Assembly (NCBI RefSeq): GCF_016427605.1
Contig: NZ_JAELXQ010000006.1
Span: 208,793 to 272,792 of the forward strand
Origin: Ochrobactrum sp. Q0168
GTDB lineage: Bacteria > Pseudomonadota > Alphaproteobacteria > Rhizobiales > Rhizobiaceae
Length of the DNA: 64,000 nt
Direction: 5' to 3'
Within the stretch, counting starts at the first letter, position 1; each line of letters begins with the position of its first letter. Positions 9,049-18,815 of this stretch are shown piece by piece. The notes below the pieces were generated by a model that saw only the letters and a program-made list of their open reading frames with translations, searched no databases and was not told the origin of the DNA. The position numbers and the translations under genes are program-made.

Positions 9049-9906
9049 ATGGCAGGCATGACGGTGAGCAACAAGGCAAGCATAGACAATCTGATGACAG
9101 ATCAGGTGCCGAACGACAGTCGGCATGCGCGTCAGCTGGTGCGCCGCCAGCAGATCGCCGAGACTGTGATGGCCGAAGGGTCGATGCGGATTGAAGATTT
9201 GACGGAACGTTTCGGCATCAGTCTGATGACGGCGCATCGTGATGTCGATGAACTTGTCAGCCGGGGACTTTTTCGCAAAACGCGCGGCGTTGTTTCCGCA
9301 GCACCCACCAGCCTGATCGAAGCGAGCGATCTTTACCGGGTGTCGCGGCAGTCGGAAGAAAAGAAGCTGATCGCCGAAGCCGCGATGCAATTTGTCGAAC
9401 CGGGCCAAGCCATCTTTCTGGATGACTCGACCACAGTTCTGCAAATGGTGCCGCATCTTCAGGCCAAAACGCCTTTGACCGTTATCACCAATTCGCTGAT
9501 CCTGATGAACGAAGTTCGCGATATGCAGGACATCACGCTGATCGGTCTGGGTGGGCAGCTTTATAACTGGTGCAATGCCTTTGTCGGCGGCATGACGATC
9601 CACGAAATCCGTCGCTTGCGTGCCGATGTGGCGTTCATCTCGATTGCCGCAATCACCGACGATCTGTTGTTTCATCAATCGACCGAAATGGTTGAAACCA
9701 AAAGAGCCATGCGCGAATGCGCGGCAAAAAGTGTGCTCCTGGCTGACCACACAAAATTCGAACGGCGCGCTTTGCACAATTTCGGCGCCTTGAGCGATTT
9801 CGATGTGGTCATCGTCGATGAAAACACGCCCGAGGCGCATATTGAACATATGCAGTCACAGGACATCAATGTCGTCATCGCCCGTTCGGGCGGTCAGAAA
9901 GAATAA
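9049..9906 (+). CDS. DeoR-family transcriptional regulator
   Basis: This 285-residue protein has an N-terminal DeoR helix-turn-helix (about residues 25-75; RRQQIAETVMAEGSMRIEDL, then SLMTAHRDVDELVSRGL). It is followed by a DeoRC sugar-phosphate sensor domain with the DDSTTVLQMVPHL, NSLILMNEV and ADHTKFERRAL blocks. The start could be this ATG or the one 9 bases downstream. It lies between the importer genes and the second kinase-dehydrogenase pair and probably senses a phosphorylated polyol or ketose from one of them. Which promoter it controls cannot be told from sequence. Confidence 0.85.
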   Translation: MAGMTVSNKASIDNLMTDQVPNDSRHARQLVRRQQIAETVMAEGSMRIEDLTERFGISLMTAHRDVDELVSRGLFRKTRGVVSAAPTSLIEASDLYRVSRQSEEKKLIAEAAMQFVEPGQAIFLDDSTTVLQMVPHLQAKTPLTVITNSLILMNEVRDMQDITLIGLGGQLYNWCNAFVGGMTIHEIRRLRADVAFISIAAITDDLLFHQSTEMVETKRAMRECAAKSVLLADHTKFERRALHNFGALSDFDVVIVDENTPEAHIEHMQSQDINVVIARSGGQKE

Positions 9907-9964
9907 CAAAGTCACGGCGAATGCGCTTTGCTGAGCCTGCATTTACATACCAGGAATACGATCC

Positions 9965-11479
9965 ATGCCCTGCCTGTTGGGAATCGATAGCGGACTGACC
10001 GTCACGAAAGCCGTATTGTTCGACATTGACGGCAGGACGCTGTCAGTCGCGCGCCGCCGTGTCGCCCAGTCGTTTCCGCATCCCCGTCACGTCGAGCGTG
10101 ACATGGACGAATTCTGGAATGCCACGGCGGATGCGATTGCTGAAGCGATTTCCACGAGCGGCAGGCCTGCTTCCGATATTCTGGCCATCGCCACCACTGC
10201 CCATGGCGACGGTATCTATATGCTTGACAGTGACCACCGCCCGCTCGGTGCGGGCATTCTGTCGTTGGATAGTCGTGCAGTCGATATTGCGGAAAACTGG
10301 GTGAACGGTCAGGTCGCAGAACAGTCCATCGCCATTACCGGGCAATTGCCCCATGCTTCCGCACCTTCGGCCATTCTCGCCTGGGTGAAAGAAAATCAGC
10401 CTGAGCGCTTCAGTCGTATCGCACATGTCATCGCCTGCAAGGACTGGCTCCGGTTTTGCCTGACTGGGGAGGTCGGTACGGATCGCACCGAAGCGTCCAC
10501 CTCATTCACGGACGTGAACACGCAGGATTATTCACGCGACGCACTTGCGTTGTTCGGACTGGAAGCTCTTTGGAACGCTTTGCCGCCCATGTCGCGTTCG
10601 GACGAGATCGTGGGTGGCGTTTCTGCGGCTTGCGCGGCGCGGACCGGTCTTGTCGCCGGAACGCCGGTTGTTGGTGGTCTGCACGATGTTACGGCATCGG
10701 CGCTCGGCGTCGGCGGGTTGAAGATGGGCACTGTGGCGGTGGTTGCGGGAACCTATTCGATCAACGAGACGCTATCCTTCGAACCGCGTGTGAATCCGAG
10801 CTGGTTTTGCCGCAACGGCATCGCGCCGGGAGAATGGAACAACATGTCGATCTCGCCGGCGTCAACGGCAAATTATGACTGGTTTCTGGACAAGCTCTGC
10901 CCATCCGAGCGGCGTCTAGCGGAGCAGACAGGTCGCTCGATTCACGATATGCTGCGCCCGGAAATAGATGCTGCGCTGGCAAAGCCCTCGACAGCATTGT
11001 TCCATCCTTATCTCTTTGGTTCGCCCTATGGCGCCATGGCAAGCGGCGCGTTCTTCGGTCTGCGCGGCTGGCAGGAACGCGGCGACATGCTGCGCGCCGT
11101 CTGGGAAGGGATTGCCTTCAATCACCGCATCCATGTCGATCACCTCAAGGAAGGGTTCGCCATCTCCGCTGCGCGGTTGACCGGTGGCGTATCGCGCAGC
11201 CCGGCTTTCGCGCAGATGTTCGCTAATGTGCTTGGAATGCCGGTGACGGTTACCGAGACGGATGAGGCGGCAGCCTGGGGCGCAGCGCTTTGCGCAGGCA
11301 AAGGCGCGGGCGTTTTCGCCGATGTTTATAGCGATCCGCGCGATCTCGATGCGATCGGCCGCACTTATACGCCAGATGCGGAGCGCAGCACGCAATATGA
11401 GAAGCGCTTCGCGCTGTTCAAAGAAATTGCCTCGGCGCTTGGCCCGTTATGGCCGAAAATCGAAGCCCTTACGGATTGA
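9965..11479 (+). CDS. FGGY-family carbohydrate kinase, substrate unknown (paralogue of EryA)
   Basis: A 504-residue sugar or polyol kinase. ATPase motif LGIDSGLTVTKAVLFDIDG opens the protein; ACKDWLRFCLTG corresponds to CKDWLYLNLTG in EryA, and ARLTGGVSRSPAFAQMFA is the C-terminal ATP block. It resembles EryA in layout but differs in the substrate lobe (AHGDGIYMLDSD versus GQGDGTWLVGKD), so a related but different polyol or ketose is likely. CAGGAA precedes the ATG. The gene is followed almost directly by a GlpD-like dehydrogenase, reproducing the kinase-then-dehydrogenase logic of eryA-eryB. A symbol is not justified. Confidence 0.83.
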   Translation: MPCLLGIDSGLTVTKAVLFDIDGRTLSVARRRVAQSFPHPRHVERDMDEFWNATADAIAEAISTSGRPASDILAIATTAHGDGIYMLDSDHRPLGAGILSLDSRAVDIAENWVNGQVAEQSIAITGQLPHASAPSAILAWVKENQPERFSRIAHVIACKDWLRFCLTGEVGTDRTEASTSFTDVNTQDYSRDALALFGLEALWNALPPMSRSDEIVGGVSAACAARTGLVAGTPVVGGLHDVTASALGVGGLKMGTVAVVAGTYSINETLSFEPRVNPSWFCRNGIAPGEWNNMSISPASTANYDWFLDKLCPSERRLAEQTGRSIHDMLRPEIDAALAKPSTALFHPYLFGSPYGAMASGAFFGLRGWQERGDMLRAVWEGIAFNHRIHVDHLKEGFAISAARLTGGVSRSPAFAQMFANVLGMPVTVTETDEAAAWGAALCAGKGAGVFADVYSDPRDLDAIGRTYTPDAERSTQYEKRFALFKEIASALGPLWPKIEALTD

Positions 11480-11496
11480 CAGCAGGCGAATGCCTA

Positions 11497-13263
11497 ATGC
11501 GCGATAGCGCAGACAACAGATGTAAAGACGGTGAAATGAACAGTTTCGTAGGCCCTGCCGAAATGAAGAACCGCATCGCCCAACTGGAAGCGGACAGTGT
11601 GGACGTCCTTATTCTTGGCGCGGGCATCAATGGTGCGGGGCTGTATCGGGATTTGTGCGAGCAAGGCGTGAATTGTCTTATCGTTGACAAAGGCGATTTC
11701 GGATCGGGCACCAGTGCCGCGCCGTCGCGGCTGATCCATGGTGGTTTGAAATATCTGGAAACCGGGGAATTCGGTCTGGTTGCGCAATCCACACTGGAAC
11801 GAAATCTGCTTTTGAAAAACGCGCCACATAATGTTGAGCCGCTGCCGACGTTTATTCCTGTGTTCTCGTGGACCAAAGGTATCACTGCGGCCTTGCGCAC
11901 ATTGTTCGGTTCCACAACTGCGCCCCGCAGTCGTGGCGGCGTGTTGATCAAGATCGGCCTTGGCCTCTATGATTATTTTGGTGCGCGTGAGCGCGTCATG
12001 CCGCGCCACCGTTTTCTCTTGAAGAAGACCGCAACGAAGGAAATGCCTTACATAACACCTGCGATTGTGGCAGGTGGTATCTATCATGACGCCAAGGTCA
12101 GCCGACCTGAGCGGCTGGTCTATGAACTTGTCAGCGATGGACTTCAGGCCAATACAAATAGTGCGGCTGCAAATTTCACAGCCTTGGTCAAAGCCGGTGA
12201 CGGTGCAATCAGCTTTGAAGGTCCAGACGGCGCTTCGTTCTCAGTCAGGCCGAAGCTCGTGATCAACGCTGCTGGCCCTTGGATCGACCGGGTGAATTCT
12301 GCGCTTGGTAAACCCACCAAGATGATCGGTGGCACCAAGGGATCACATATTCTGATCGACCATCCCGAACTGGTGAAAAGCCTTGATGGAAGAATGATTT
12401 ATTTCGAGGCCGATGACGGTCGTATCTGCCTTGTTTACGACTATCACGGTCTTGCGATGGTCGGTTCGACCGATATTCCGTCCGATGATCCGGACGCTGT
12501 GCGCTGCGAGGATGATGAAACGGAGTATTTCATTGAGAGCCTGCGTTCGCTGCTGCCGAAACTGCAATTCAACCGCAATCAGATTGTCTACACCTATAGC
12601 GGCATCCGCCCGCTGCCTGCTTCCAATGCCTCAGAACCGGGGCTTATCAGCCGTGATCACTCGGCTCCGGTGATTGAGCCCGATGCGGTGCGCCCATTCG
12701 CAATCATTTCACTGGTGGGCGGTAAATGGACGACGTTTCGCGGTTTTGCCGAAGAGGTTACGGACACGGTTCTGCAACGGTTGCAGCGCACGCGCGTTCG
12801 CTCGACGCGTAATCTCGCAATCGGTGGCGGTAAGGGCTACCCGCGGGATGACAATGCGCGCAGCGCGTGGATCGCTGAACAGGCAAGTGCGACAGGCCTT
12901 GAAGCCACGCGCGTAGCGTTGTTGCTTCAACGCTACGGGACAACAGCGGCTTCCATCGTTCGCGATGAAGCCAAAGTCGGTGTTGCCTATTTGCCCGAAA
13001 CCGATACGGTAAGCCGCGCCGAAATCGCATGGATCGCTCGCAATGAACTGGTGGTTCATTTGGCTGATGTTGTGTTGCGTCGTACGACGCTTGCCATTGA
13101 TGGCGCGTTGACCACCAATAATCTGGTCGCGATTGCGGATATTCTGGCCCTGGAACTTGGCTGGACCGAGGCGCGCAAAGCTGAGGAAATTGAAGCGGTG
13201 ACAGCAGAACTCGCCAAGCGGCACAACGTCGTTTTGGCGGCGCGGCCCGCAAAGCGGCGCTGA
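11497..13263 (+). CDS. GlpD-like FAD-dependent polyol-phosphate dehydrogenase, substrate unknown
   Basis: About 588 residues, longer than EryB. FAD motif DVLILGAGINGAGLYRDL, GlpD signature SAAPSRLIHGGLKYLE and VGGKWTTFRGFAEEV identify a glycerol-3-phosphate dehydrogenase-type flavoprotein. The open frame extends to an ATG at 11449 inside the kinase gene. I prefer the ATG 17 bases after the kinase stop (AGGCGA upstream); ATG 11536 is also possible. The pair with the preceding kinase suggests phosphorylation then oxidation of a second polyol brought in by the importer at 5121. It could also be an alternative glycerol or threitol enzyme; the sequence does not decide. Confidence 0.82.
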   Translation: MRDSADNRCKDGEMNSFVGPAEMKNRIAQLEADSVDVLILGAGINGAGLYRDLCEQGVNCLIVDKGDFGSGTSAAPSRLIHGGLKYLETGEFGLVAQSTLERNLLLKNAPHNVEPLPTFIPVFSWTKGITAALRTLFGSTTAPRSRGGVLIKIGLGLYDYFGARERVMPRHRFLLKKTATKEMPYITPAIVAGGIYHDAKVSRPERLVYELVSDGLQANTNSAAANFTALVKAGDGAISFEGPDGASFSVRPKLVINAAGPWIDRVNSALGKPTKMIGGTKGSHILIDHPELVKSLDGRMIYFEADDGRICLVYDYHGLAMVGSTDIPSDDPDAVRCEDDETEYFIESLRSLLPKLQFNRNQIVYTYSGIRPLPASNASEPGLISRDHSAPVIEPDAVRPFAIISLVGGKWTTFRGFAEEVTDTVLQRLQRTRVRSTRNLAIGGGKGYPRDDNARSAWIAEQASATGLEATRVALLLQRYGTTAASIVRDEAKVGVAYLPETDTVSRAEIAWIARNELVVHLADVVLRRTTLAIDGALTTNNLVAIADILALELGWTEARKAEEIEAVTAELAKRHNVVLAARPAKRR

Positions 13264-13322
13264 ATTTTTAAGAATACGCAACTGGAAGGATATCGTGTAC
13301 CCACTGCTTTCCGCGCTTTGGC

Positions 13323-15152
13323 TTAAAGCGGTATGGACAGAACTCCAAAGGGTGCGAGCGAAAACGCCCTCTTACCCTCCATGCTGACGCTCTGCTCTTC
13401 TGGCGTGATATTCACGAGCCAGAGTTCGCTCTCCACCGCGAAGGCAAGAACGTTGGCCGGACGAGAAGAACGATAGGCGCGCCATTCTTTTCCGGCCAGT
13501 GCGGATAAGGTTTTCACGCTGTTGAAAATCGGGCGCGTTTGGCCTTCAGGCATCGGTTCATTTATATGCGCAATCAGTCCAAAAGGGCCGGTCAGGGCCG
13601 ACAGAGTCAGACAGTCGAGATTTGCATCTAGCACTCGTGCGGCATAGGCAAAGGCAAATACTTCCGCGAAGTTGCCGTTGTGGCGCGGATCACGATTGGC
13701 CATGGCGATGCGTTTGCCATCGGGGTTGTCCATCGTCCGGCTCCCATAGGGGTTTTGACGCATGGGAATGGTCGATGGGCCGATGCGGTAGGGTTTGTCG
13801 CCATAAATGGCGCGTACCGAACGCGTAATGAAGGGCAGCGCCTCCAGCGTCTGCATGACGCTTAGATCGTCCGCCGCATGGACAATTGGGTTGGTGCAAT
13901 GGGTTACGAAATCGATCAATTCGCCCGGCACGCGCTTGCGGTTCAATTCCGTGAAATAGCTCAGCATACCGCCGCCAAGGGTAACACTCGGAAAAGCAGT
14001 GCGTGCGGCGCTATAGATTTCTTCCAGTGGAGGACAAGGCGGCCACGCACTGCCGGGCGGCGTGGACTGGCGATCTATTGAGGGTGAAACAATGATCGCG
14101 TCGGGCGCAAAGCCTGCCGCTTTCATTTGCGCGGCGATTTGGGCGGTTTCATCGAGAAGCGATCCTTTACAGGATAGTGCGATCTCCAGCGATGTGCGCC
14201 CATTATATCGAGCGGCAAGAGCAGCGAAATCTGCAAATGTCGTTGCGTCATGTCCCGCATGCGGATCGTAATGGAATAGCAAATCTTGCGGAGCGATTTC
14301 GCTTAACAGGCTGGACAAAGCAAGGCTCGCCCTGGCTTCTTCCGGCGTGATGATGATGCCGATATTTGGCATGATGCCGCGCGCGTTGTCAGGTGTAATG
14401 AGCACTGGTTCGGTGTTTGACGCGACGGCAGTGGATGCACTCGACCGTTTATCGCATATGGTCAATGCAACGCGCTGATGGGTCGACTTGTCGGCTTCAA
14501 TCCGATAGGGCCAAGGCAGTGCAAGAGGGCGCACATAGGTTTTATACGAGGCGTCGGACCAGTTGCGTTGATCCTCCATCTCGAAGACATCGCCTTCCAT
14601 ACGGCATTCCGCCAACACACCCGGAATGGCTTCATGGGTGATGGCGCGCATATCCTTGAACGGTTGCCACGGCTCGATGAGATCGGGCAGATGGGTCTGC
14701 ACATGCGTTCCATCGACATGTTCCACTGTAACCGGTGAACCGGAAAGTCCAACAATCGGATGCAGAATACAAAAGCCGCAGCGGTTGGTTTCAAAGCCGG
14801 TCGTCGTTGTGGTGACAGCGTCGAAAGTCAATCTGCCGCTAACATCCGCCGATATGGTCACAGCAATCGTTAACTCGCTATCGCTGGGACCGCTGACATG
14901 GGCCTGATAGGATACAGTAAAACCAGCCGTGTTTCTCTCTACGGTTAGGTCGCGGATAGAAGGGGCATATGTCCCCCAGTCGCGGTCGCGTATCAGATAA
15001 GACACTGCACGCAGCACTTCGATCCCATCATAGGTGATGGTGCGTAAATTGCCATCGCTCAGGTCAACTGCTAGACGCCCGGCTTGCAGGTGAAATGGCC
15101 GAGCCTCGGTTTCCTGTGTGCCAAAAAGCAGAAACGGATCGACGCTGCTCAT
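13323..15152 (-). CDS. apnL: ApnL-type D-apionate lactonase
   Basis: A 609-residue protein that I recognise mainly by length and context as the D-apionolactone hydrolase ApnL of D-apiose catabolism, an unusual lactonase related to glycoside hydrolases. The N-terminal third is beta-rich, and the middle (ILITPEEARASLALSSL to GGGMLSYFTELNRKRV) looks like a TIM barrel. DFVTHCTNPIVHAADD could contribute to the active site. Its start overlaps the stop of the dehydrogenase gene by 4 bases (ATGA), so lactone formation and opening are coupled. It is last in the minus-strand apiose cluster and convergent with the FAD dehydrogenase gene, 59 bases away. Confidence 0.8.
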   Translation of the reverse strand: MSSVDPFLLFGTQETEARPFHLQAGRLAVDLSDGNLRTITYDGIEVLRAVSYLIRDRDWGTYAPSIRDLTVERNTAGFTVSYQAHVSGPSDSELTIAVTISADVSGRLTFDAVTTTTTGFETNRCGFCILHPIVGLSGSPVTVEHVDGTHVQTHLPDLIEPWQPFKDMRAITHEAIPGVLAECRMEGDVFEMEDQRNWSDASYKTYVRPLALPWPYRIEADKSTHQRVALTICDKRSSASTAVASNTEPVLITPDNARGIMPNIGIIITPEEARASLALSSLLSEIAPQDLLFHYDPHAGHDATTFADFAALAARYNGRTSLEIALSCKGSLLDETAQIAAQMKAAGFAPDAIIVSPSIDRQSTPPGSAWPPCPPLEEIYSAARTAFPSVTLGGGMLSYFTELNRKRVPGELIDFVTHCTNPIVHAADDLSVMQTLEALPFITRSVRAIYGDKPYRIGPSTIPMRQNPYGSRTMDNPDGKRIAMANRDPRHNGNFAEVFAFAYAARVLDANLDCLTLSALTGPFGLIAHINEPMPEGQTRPIFNSVKTLSALAGKEWRAYRSSRPANVLAFAVESELWLVNITPEEQSVSMEGKRAFSLAPFGVLSIPL

Positions 15153-16183
15153 CTCAGCATGGCCTTTACATCGACGCGGTTGCCGCTGGCCGCACTGTCA
15201 TAAGCTGCATCCACCAGCGCGAAGGTTTTGAGGTTATCGGCACCCGATGTTGACGTTTCCTCGCCGGAAGCAAGCTTATCGACCCAGTGTTGCTGGATCG
15301 CATAGACGCTCTCCTGAATATTGTGCCAAGGACGCGATGCCCAGGACAGCAGTTTGGGTGAAACGTCCGAAACGGTTGTACCTCCAGCATTGATGACTTC
15401 CAGACGGTACCCCTGATACAGTCGGATTGAGCCTGCTGTGCCATCCAGTTCGATGAGGGTTTCCGGGAAGGGATCGACCTGAAGTCTGGTCGCATAGCTG
15501 ACATCGACAACAGATGTGGTGCCACTTTCGTGGTCGAGCAGAATGGTCGCGACGTCCTCACCCTTGATTTTCGGATTGACGCGTTTGGTGCGCGCGACGA
15601 GGCTTGTTACATCGCCGAGAATAAAGCGCGCGATATCGAGGGTGTGGATGCCAAGGTCTTCGATGATAAAGCGCTCGCCTTCCGCAAGATAAGGTTGGCC
15701 CGAAAAGACGTCGAAGCCCGACCGGAAGGAAAACCGCCCCCAGAAGAGATCGCCTATCGCACCGCTATCGAGCGCTTTCCGAACGGCCTGGATCGGTGTC
15801 TGCCAGCGAAAATTCTCGTGAACCATCAATGGAATGCCGGCATCCCGGCACGCTTTCACCATGGCCTTGGCGTCCTCAAGGTTCTTGGCAAAAGGCTTTT
15901 GACAGATGGCTGGTACTTTATGGGCAGCGGCCATTTCAACCAGCATGCGATGGCTTCCAACCGTTGTGGCGATATCGACAAAATCGATATTTCCATCGGC
16001 AAACAGCGCCTCGGCATCGGTATAGCGGCGTTCGATCCCGAACTGATCGCCGACGATCTTCAACCGCTCGGGGTCGCGGTCGCAGATCGCCACGATTTTT
16101 GCACCGGAAACATCGTTCCAGCCATGCATCTGGTTGATTGCGAAGAAGCCGCAGCCGATGAGCGCGCCATTGAATTCTGCCAT
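15149..16183 (-). CDS. apsD: ApsD-type D-apiose dehydrogenase (Gfo/Idh/MocA family)
   Basis: A 344-residue NAD(P)-dependent oxidoreductase. The Rossmann motif NGALIGCGFFAINQMHGW starts the protein, CQKPFAKN is the family's EKP motif containing the catalytic lysine, and HENFRWQTP begins the C-terminal substrate domain. In the apiose pathway ApsD oxidises D-apiofuranose to D-apionolactone for ApnL. It overlaps the permease stop by one base (TAATG) and apnL by four. The family alone is broad (inositol, glucose and others); the function rests on ApnL, ApnO, OiaK and the RuBisCO-like protein in the same cluster. Confidence 0.8.
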   Translation of the reverse strand: MAEFNGALIGCGFFAINQMHGWNDVSGAKIVAICDRDPERLKIVGDQFGIERRYTDAEALFADGNIDFVDIATTVGSHRMLVEMAAAHKVPAICQKPFAKNLEDAKAMVKACRDAGIPLMVHENFRWQTPIQAVRKALDSGAIGDLFWGRFSFRSGFDVFSGQPYLAEGERFIIEDLGIHTLDIARFILGDVTSLVARTKRVNPKIKGEDVATILLDHESGTTSVVDVSYATRLQVDPFPETLIELDGTAGSIRLYQGYRLEVINAGGTTVSDVSPKLLSWASRPWHNIQESVYAIQQHWVDKLASGEETSTSGADNLKTFALVDAAYDSAASGNRVDVKAMLR

Positions 16184-17250
16184 TATCCTGCCTTTGCCAT
16201 TTGCATGAGCGTGACGCGCTGCTGAAGGCGCCGCTGTGCCTGGTCTACAACCACGGCGATGATGATGACGAGGCCCTTGATGACCATCTGCCAGAAGGAC
16301 GATACCCCCATCATGACCAGACCATCAGAAAGAATCCCGATCACGAACGCACCGATAATCGTTCCACCGATGGTGCCGCGCCCGCCCGACATGGAGGTTC
16401 CGCCCAGAACGGCTGCCGCGATGGCATTGAGTTCGAAGGAGTTTCCGGTTGCCGGGTGCGAAGCCATCAGTTCGGAGGAAATGATAAGACCGGCAATGGC
16501 GGCGCAAAAGCCCGAAAACATGTAGACGAACATTTTTACGCGGTCGACGCGGATGCCGGACATGCGTGCTGCGCGCTCATTGCCGCCTACTGCAAAAATC
16601 TGTCGTCCCAGTGGCGTGTAGCGGGCGACATAGGCTGCACCCAATGCAACGACGATCAGAAGCCAGATGGAAACCGGCAAGCCGAGAATGCTGCCCGCGC
16701 CGAGAAAGCCGAAGCCGGTGGTGCCGAGATCTTCTCGTCCGACGAGGTTCGGGAAGGTCTGGCCGTCAGACGACAATAGAGCAAGGCCGCGCGCGACATA
16801 TAGGGTTCCAAGTGTTGCGATGAATGGCGCCACGTTGAGCCTGGTAATCAGGAGCCCGTTGATGAAGCCGACCGCAACCCCCACAGCCAGCGTGATGAGC
16901 GATATCTCGATCACATTGAAATAGATTGTATAGCCGATGCCCAGATCGATGCCATAGATCAAAAGACCGCCGGCGACCATGCCGCACAGGCCGACAATCG
17001 AACCGACAGACAAGTCGATCCCGCCCGTGATGATAACAAAAGTCATGCCCATGGCGAGAAAGGCATTCAGCGCCACGTGTTTCGACATCAAAATGAGATT
17101 GGCTGTCGAAAGGAAGTTCGGTGCGGCGAAGGAGAAAAAGATGAAAACTGCAAAAAGTGCGATGAATGTCCGCAGCTTCATCAGCGTCAGCAAGGCCGAT
17201 CCGCCTGAAAAGGTTGGGTCAGTGGCTGCCGTGGCGGTTTTGGCTGTCAT
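16183..17250 (-). CDS. Ribose-type ABC importer, permease (probable D-apiose importer)
   Basis: A 355-residue RbsC-like integral membrane protein. GGIDLSVGSIVGLCGMVAGG and GGTSMSGGRGTIGGTIIGA are the conserved family blocks, and about 8-10 hydrophobic segments are present. It overlaps the ATPase gene by 4 bases and apsD by 1. Substrate is inferred as D-apiose from the catabolic genes on both sides; solute-binding proteins of such clusters were used in the literature to discover the apiose pathways. Confidence 0.85.
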   Translation of the reverse strand: MTAKTATAATDPTFSGGSALLTLMKLRTFIALFAVFIFFSFAAPNFLSTANLILMSKHVALNAFLAMGMTFVIITGGIDLSVGSIVGLCGMVAGGLLIYGIDLGIGYTIYFNVIEISLITLAVGVAVGFINGLLITRLNVAPFIATLGTLYVARGLALLSSDGQTFPNLVGREDLGTTGFGFLGAGSILGLPVSIWLLIVVALGAAYVARYTPLGRQIFAVGGNERAARMSGIRVDRVKMFVYMFSGFCAAIAGLIISSELMASHPATGNSFELNAIAAAVLGGTSMSGGRGTIGGTIIGAFVIGILSDGLVMMGVSSFWQMVIKGLVIIIAVVVDQAQRRLQQRVTLMQMAKAG

Positions 17251-18812
17251 GACGCGAGTTCCTTGGTTTGCAGATCGTGGTTATGACCATGGCCCCTGGC
17301 CGAGGCCGCGATGATATCGGCTTCCGTCGCGTGCTCGCGGTCGAAGATGGCAATCAGCTTGCCATTGCTGAGCACGGCGATGCGGTCGGATAAGGCCATG
17401 ACTTCTTCCAGATCGGAGGTTGAAAACAGGATGGCCAGTCCTTCGCCAGCGAGGCGGCGCATGGTGCGGAAAACATCCGCCTTTGCGCCAACGTCGATGC
17501 CGCGCGATGGCTCGTCCATCAAAAGCACTTTCGGGCTGGTCATCAGCGCCTTGCCGATCACAACCTTTTGCTGATTGCCGCCCGACATCGAAGTCACTTC
17601 GAAATCCGGGTTCGGAGCTTTGATAGCGAGATCCTTGATAGCCTGCCGGACGGCTTCCTTCTCGCGCTTCGGCCCGATGTGGAACAGTTTCGCAAGCCGG
17701 TCGAGACTGGCCATTGTCAGGTTGCTGGCGATAGACAAAACCTGCACCAGACCCTCGCGCTGACGGTCTTCGGGAATGAGCGCAAGCCCACGCCTTATGC
17801 GGCGTGTCGTATCGCGCTCGGTCACTTCTTGTCCGTCTATGAAAATATGGCCGGTCGAATGACGGTGCTGTCCCATGACGCATTCGAAAAATTCGGAACG
17901 GCCGGCGCCCATAAGGCCGTATATCCCTAGAACTTCACCAGCGCGGACCGACAAGGACACATTATCGACGGCAAGCCCGCCTGTCGTACGTGGCAGGGTT
18001 ATATTTTCGGCGCGGAACCGCTCTTCGCCTATCGTGTGGTTCACCGATTTGGCAAAATCTTTGGCATCGGAGCCGATCATCGATCGCACGATCCATTGCG
18101 TATCGATGTTTTTGACTTCTTCTTGGCCGGTGATTTTGCCATCGCGCAGCACGGTGATGTAATCGCCAATGCGCATTAGCTCTTCGAGACGATGCGAAAT
18201 ATAGACGATGGCGACGCCCTGGCTTTTCAGTTCGGCGATGACTTTGAATAGAATATCGACCTCGGCGGCTGAAAGCGCGGATGTCGGTTCGTCCATGATA
18301 ACGATACGCGCATCGAGTGAAATGGCTTTAGCGATTTCCACCAATTGCTGCTGGCCGATGGGAAGATCGGAAACCAGCATATTGGCGTCAATGCCAGCAT
18401 CCAGACGGTTAAGATATTCGTTGGCCTTTTGAACCTGCGCCTTGTGATCGATGCCGCGCACGCCGCGCATGATCTCACGGGTGGCAAAGATATTCTCGGC
18501 CACGGACATATTGGCAAACAGATTGAGTTCCTGAAAGATCATCGCGATACCGCGCTTTTGCGCGTCGGCAGGACTGTCGAAAGCGACCGGTTCGTCGTCG
18601 AGAATGATCTTGCCCATGGTCGGGCGCTCGACACCGGCAATGATCTTCATCAATGTGGATTTGCCAGCGCCATTTTCGCCCACCAGCACATTGACCGACC
18701 CGCGCCGCAATTCGAGATTGGCGCGTTTGACGGCGACGATACCGGAATAGACTTTCGATACGTCTTCAAGCTTGAGGACAATATCGTCTTTGGTTGGCTG
18801 TTCCGTTTCCAT
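17247..18812 (-). CDS. Ribose-type ABC importer, double ATPase (probable D-apiose importer)
   Basis: A 521-residue RbsA-type protein with two nucleotide-binding domains. The first has Walker A GENGAGKST and ILDEPTSALS-like Walker B text IVIMDEPTSALSAAEVD. The second has IYGLMGAGRSEFFE, signature MSGGNQQKVVIGKAL and Walker B VLLMDEPSRGIDVG. Its own start lies only 3 bases after the DUF2291 lipoprotein gene, and its stop overlaps the permease start by 4 bases. Same architecture as the ATPase at 5121 but a distinct paralogue. Confidence 0.87.
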   Translation of the reverse strand: METEQPTKDDIVLKLEDVSKVYSGIVAVKRANLELRRGSVNVLVGENGAGKSTLMKIIAGVERPTMGKIILDDEPVAFDSPADAQKRGIAMIFQELNLFANMSVAENIFATREIMRGVRGIDHKAQVQKANEYLNRLDAGIDANMLVSDLPIGQQQLVEIAKAISLDARIVIMDEPTSALSAAEVDILFKVIAELKSQGVAIVYISHRLEELMRIGDYITVLRDGKITGQEEVKNIDTQWIVRSMIGSDAKDFAKSVNHTIGEERFRAENITLPRTTGGLAVDNVSLSVRAGEVLGIYGLMGAGRSEFFECVMGQHRHSTGHIFIDGQEVTERDTTRRIRRGLALIPEDRQREGLVQVLSIASNLTMASLDRLAKLFHIGPKREKEAVRQAIKDLAIKAPNPDFEVTSMSGGNQQKVVIGKALMTSPKVLLMDEPSRGIDVGAKADVFRTMRRLAGEGLAILFSTSDLEEVMALSDRIAVLSNGKLIAIFDREHATEADIIAASARGHGHNHDLQTKELAS

Positions 18813-18815
18813 GGC

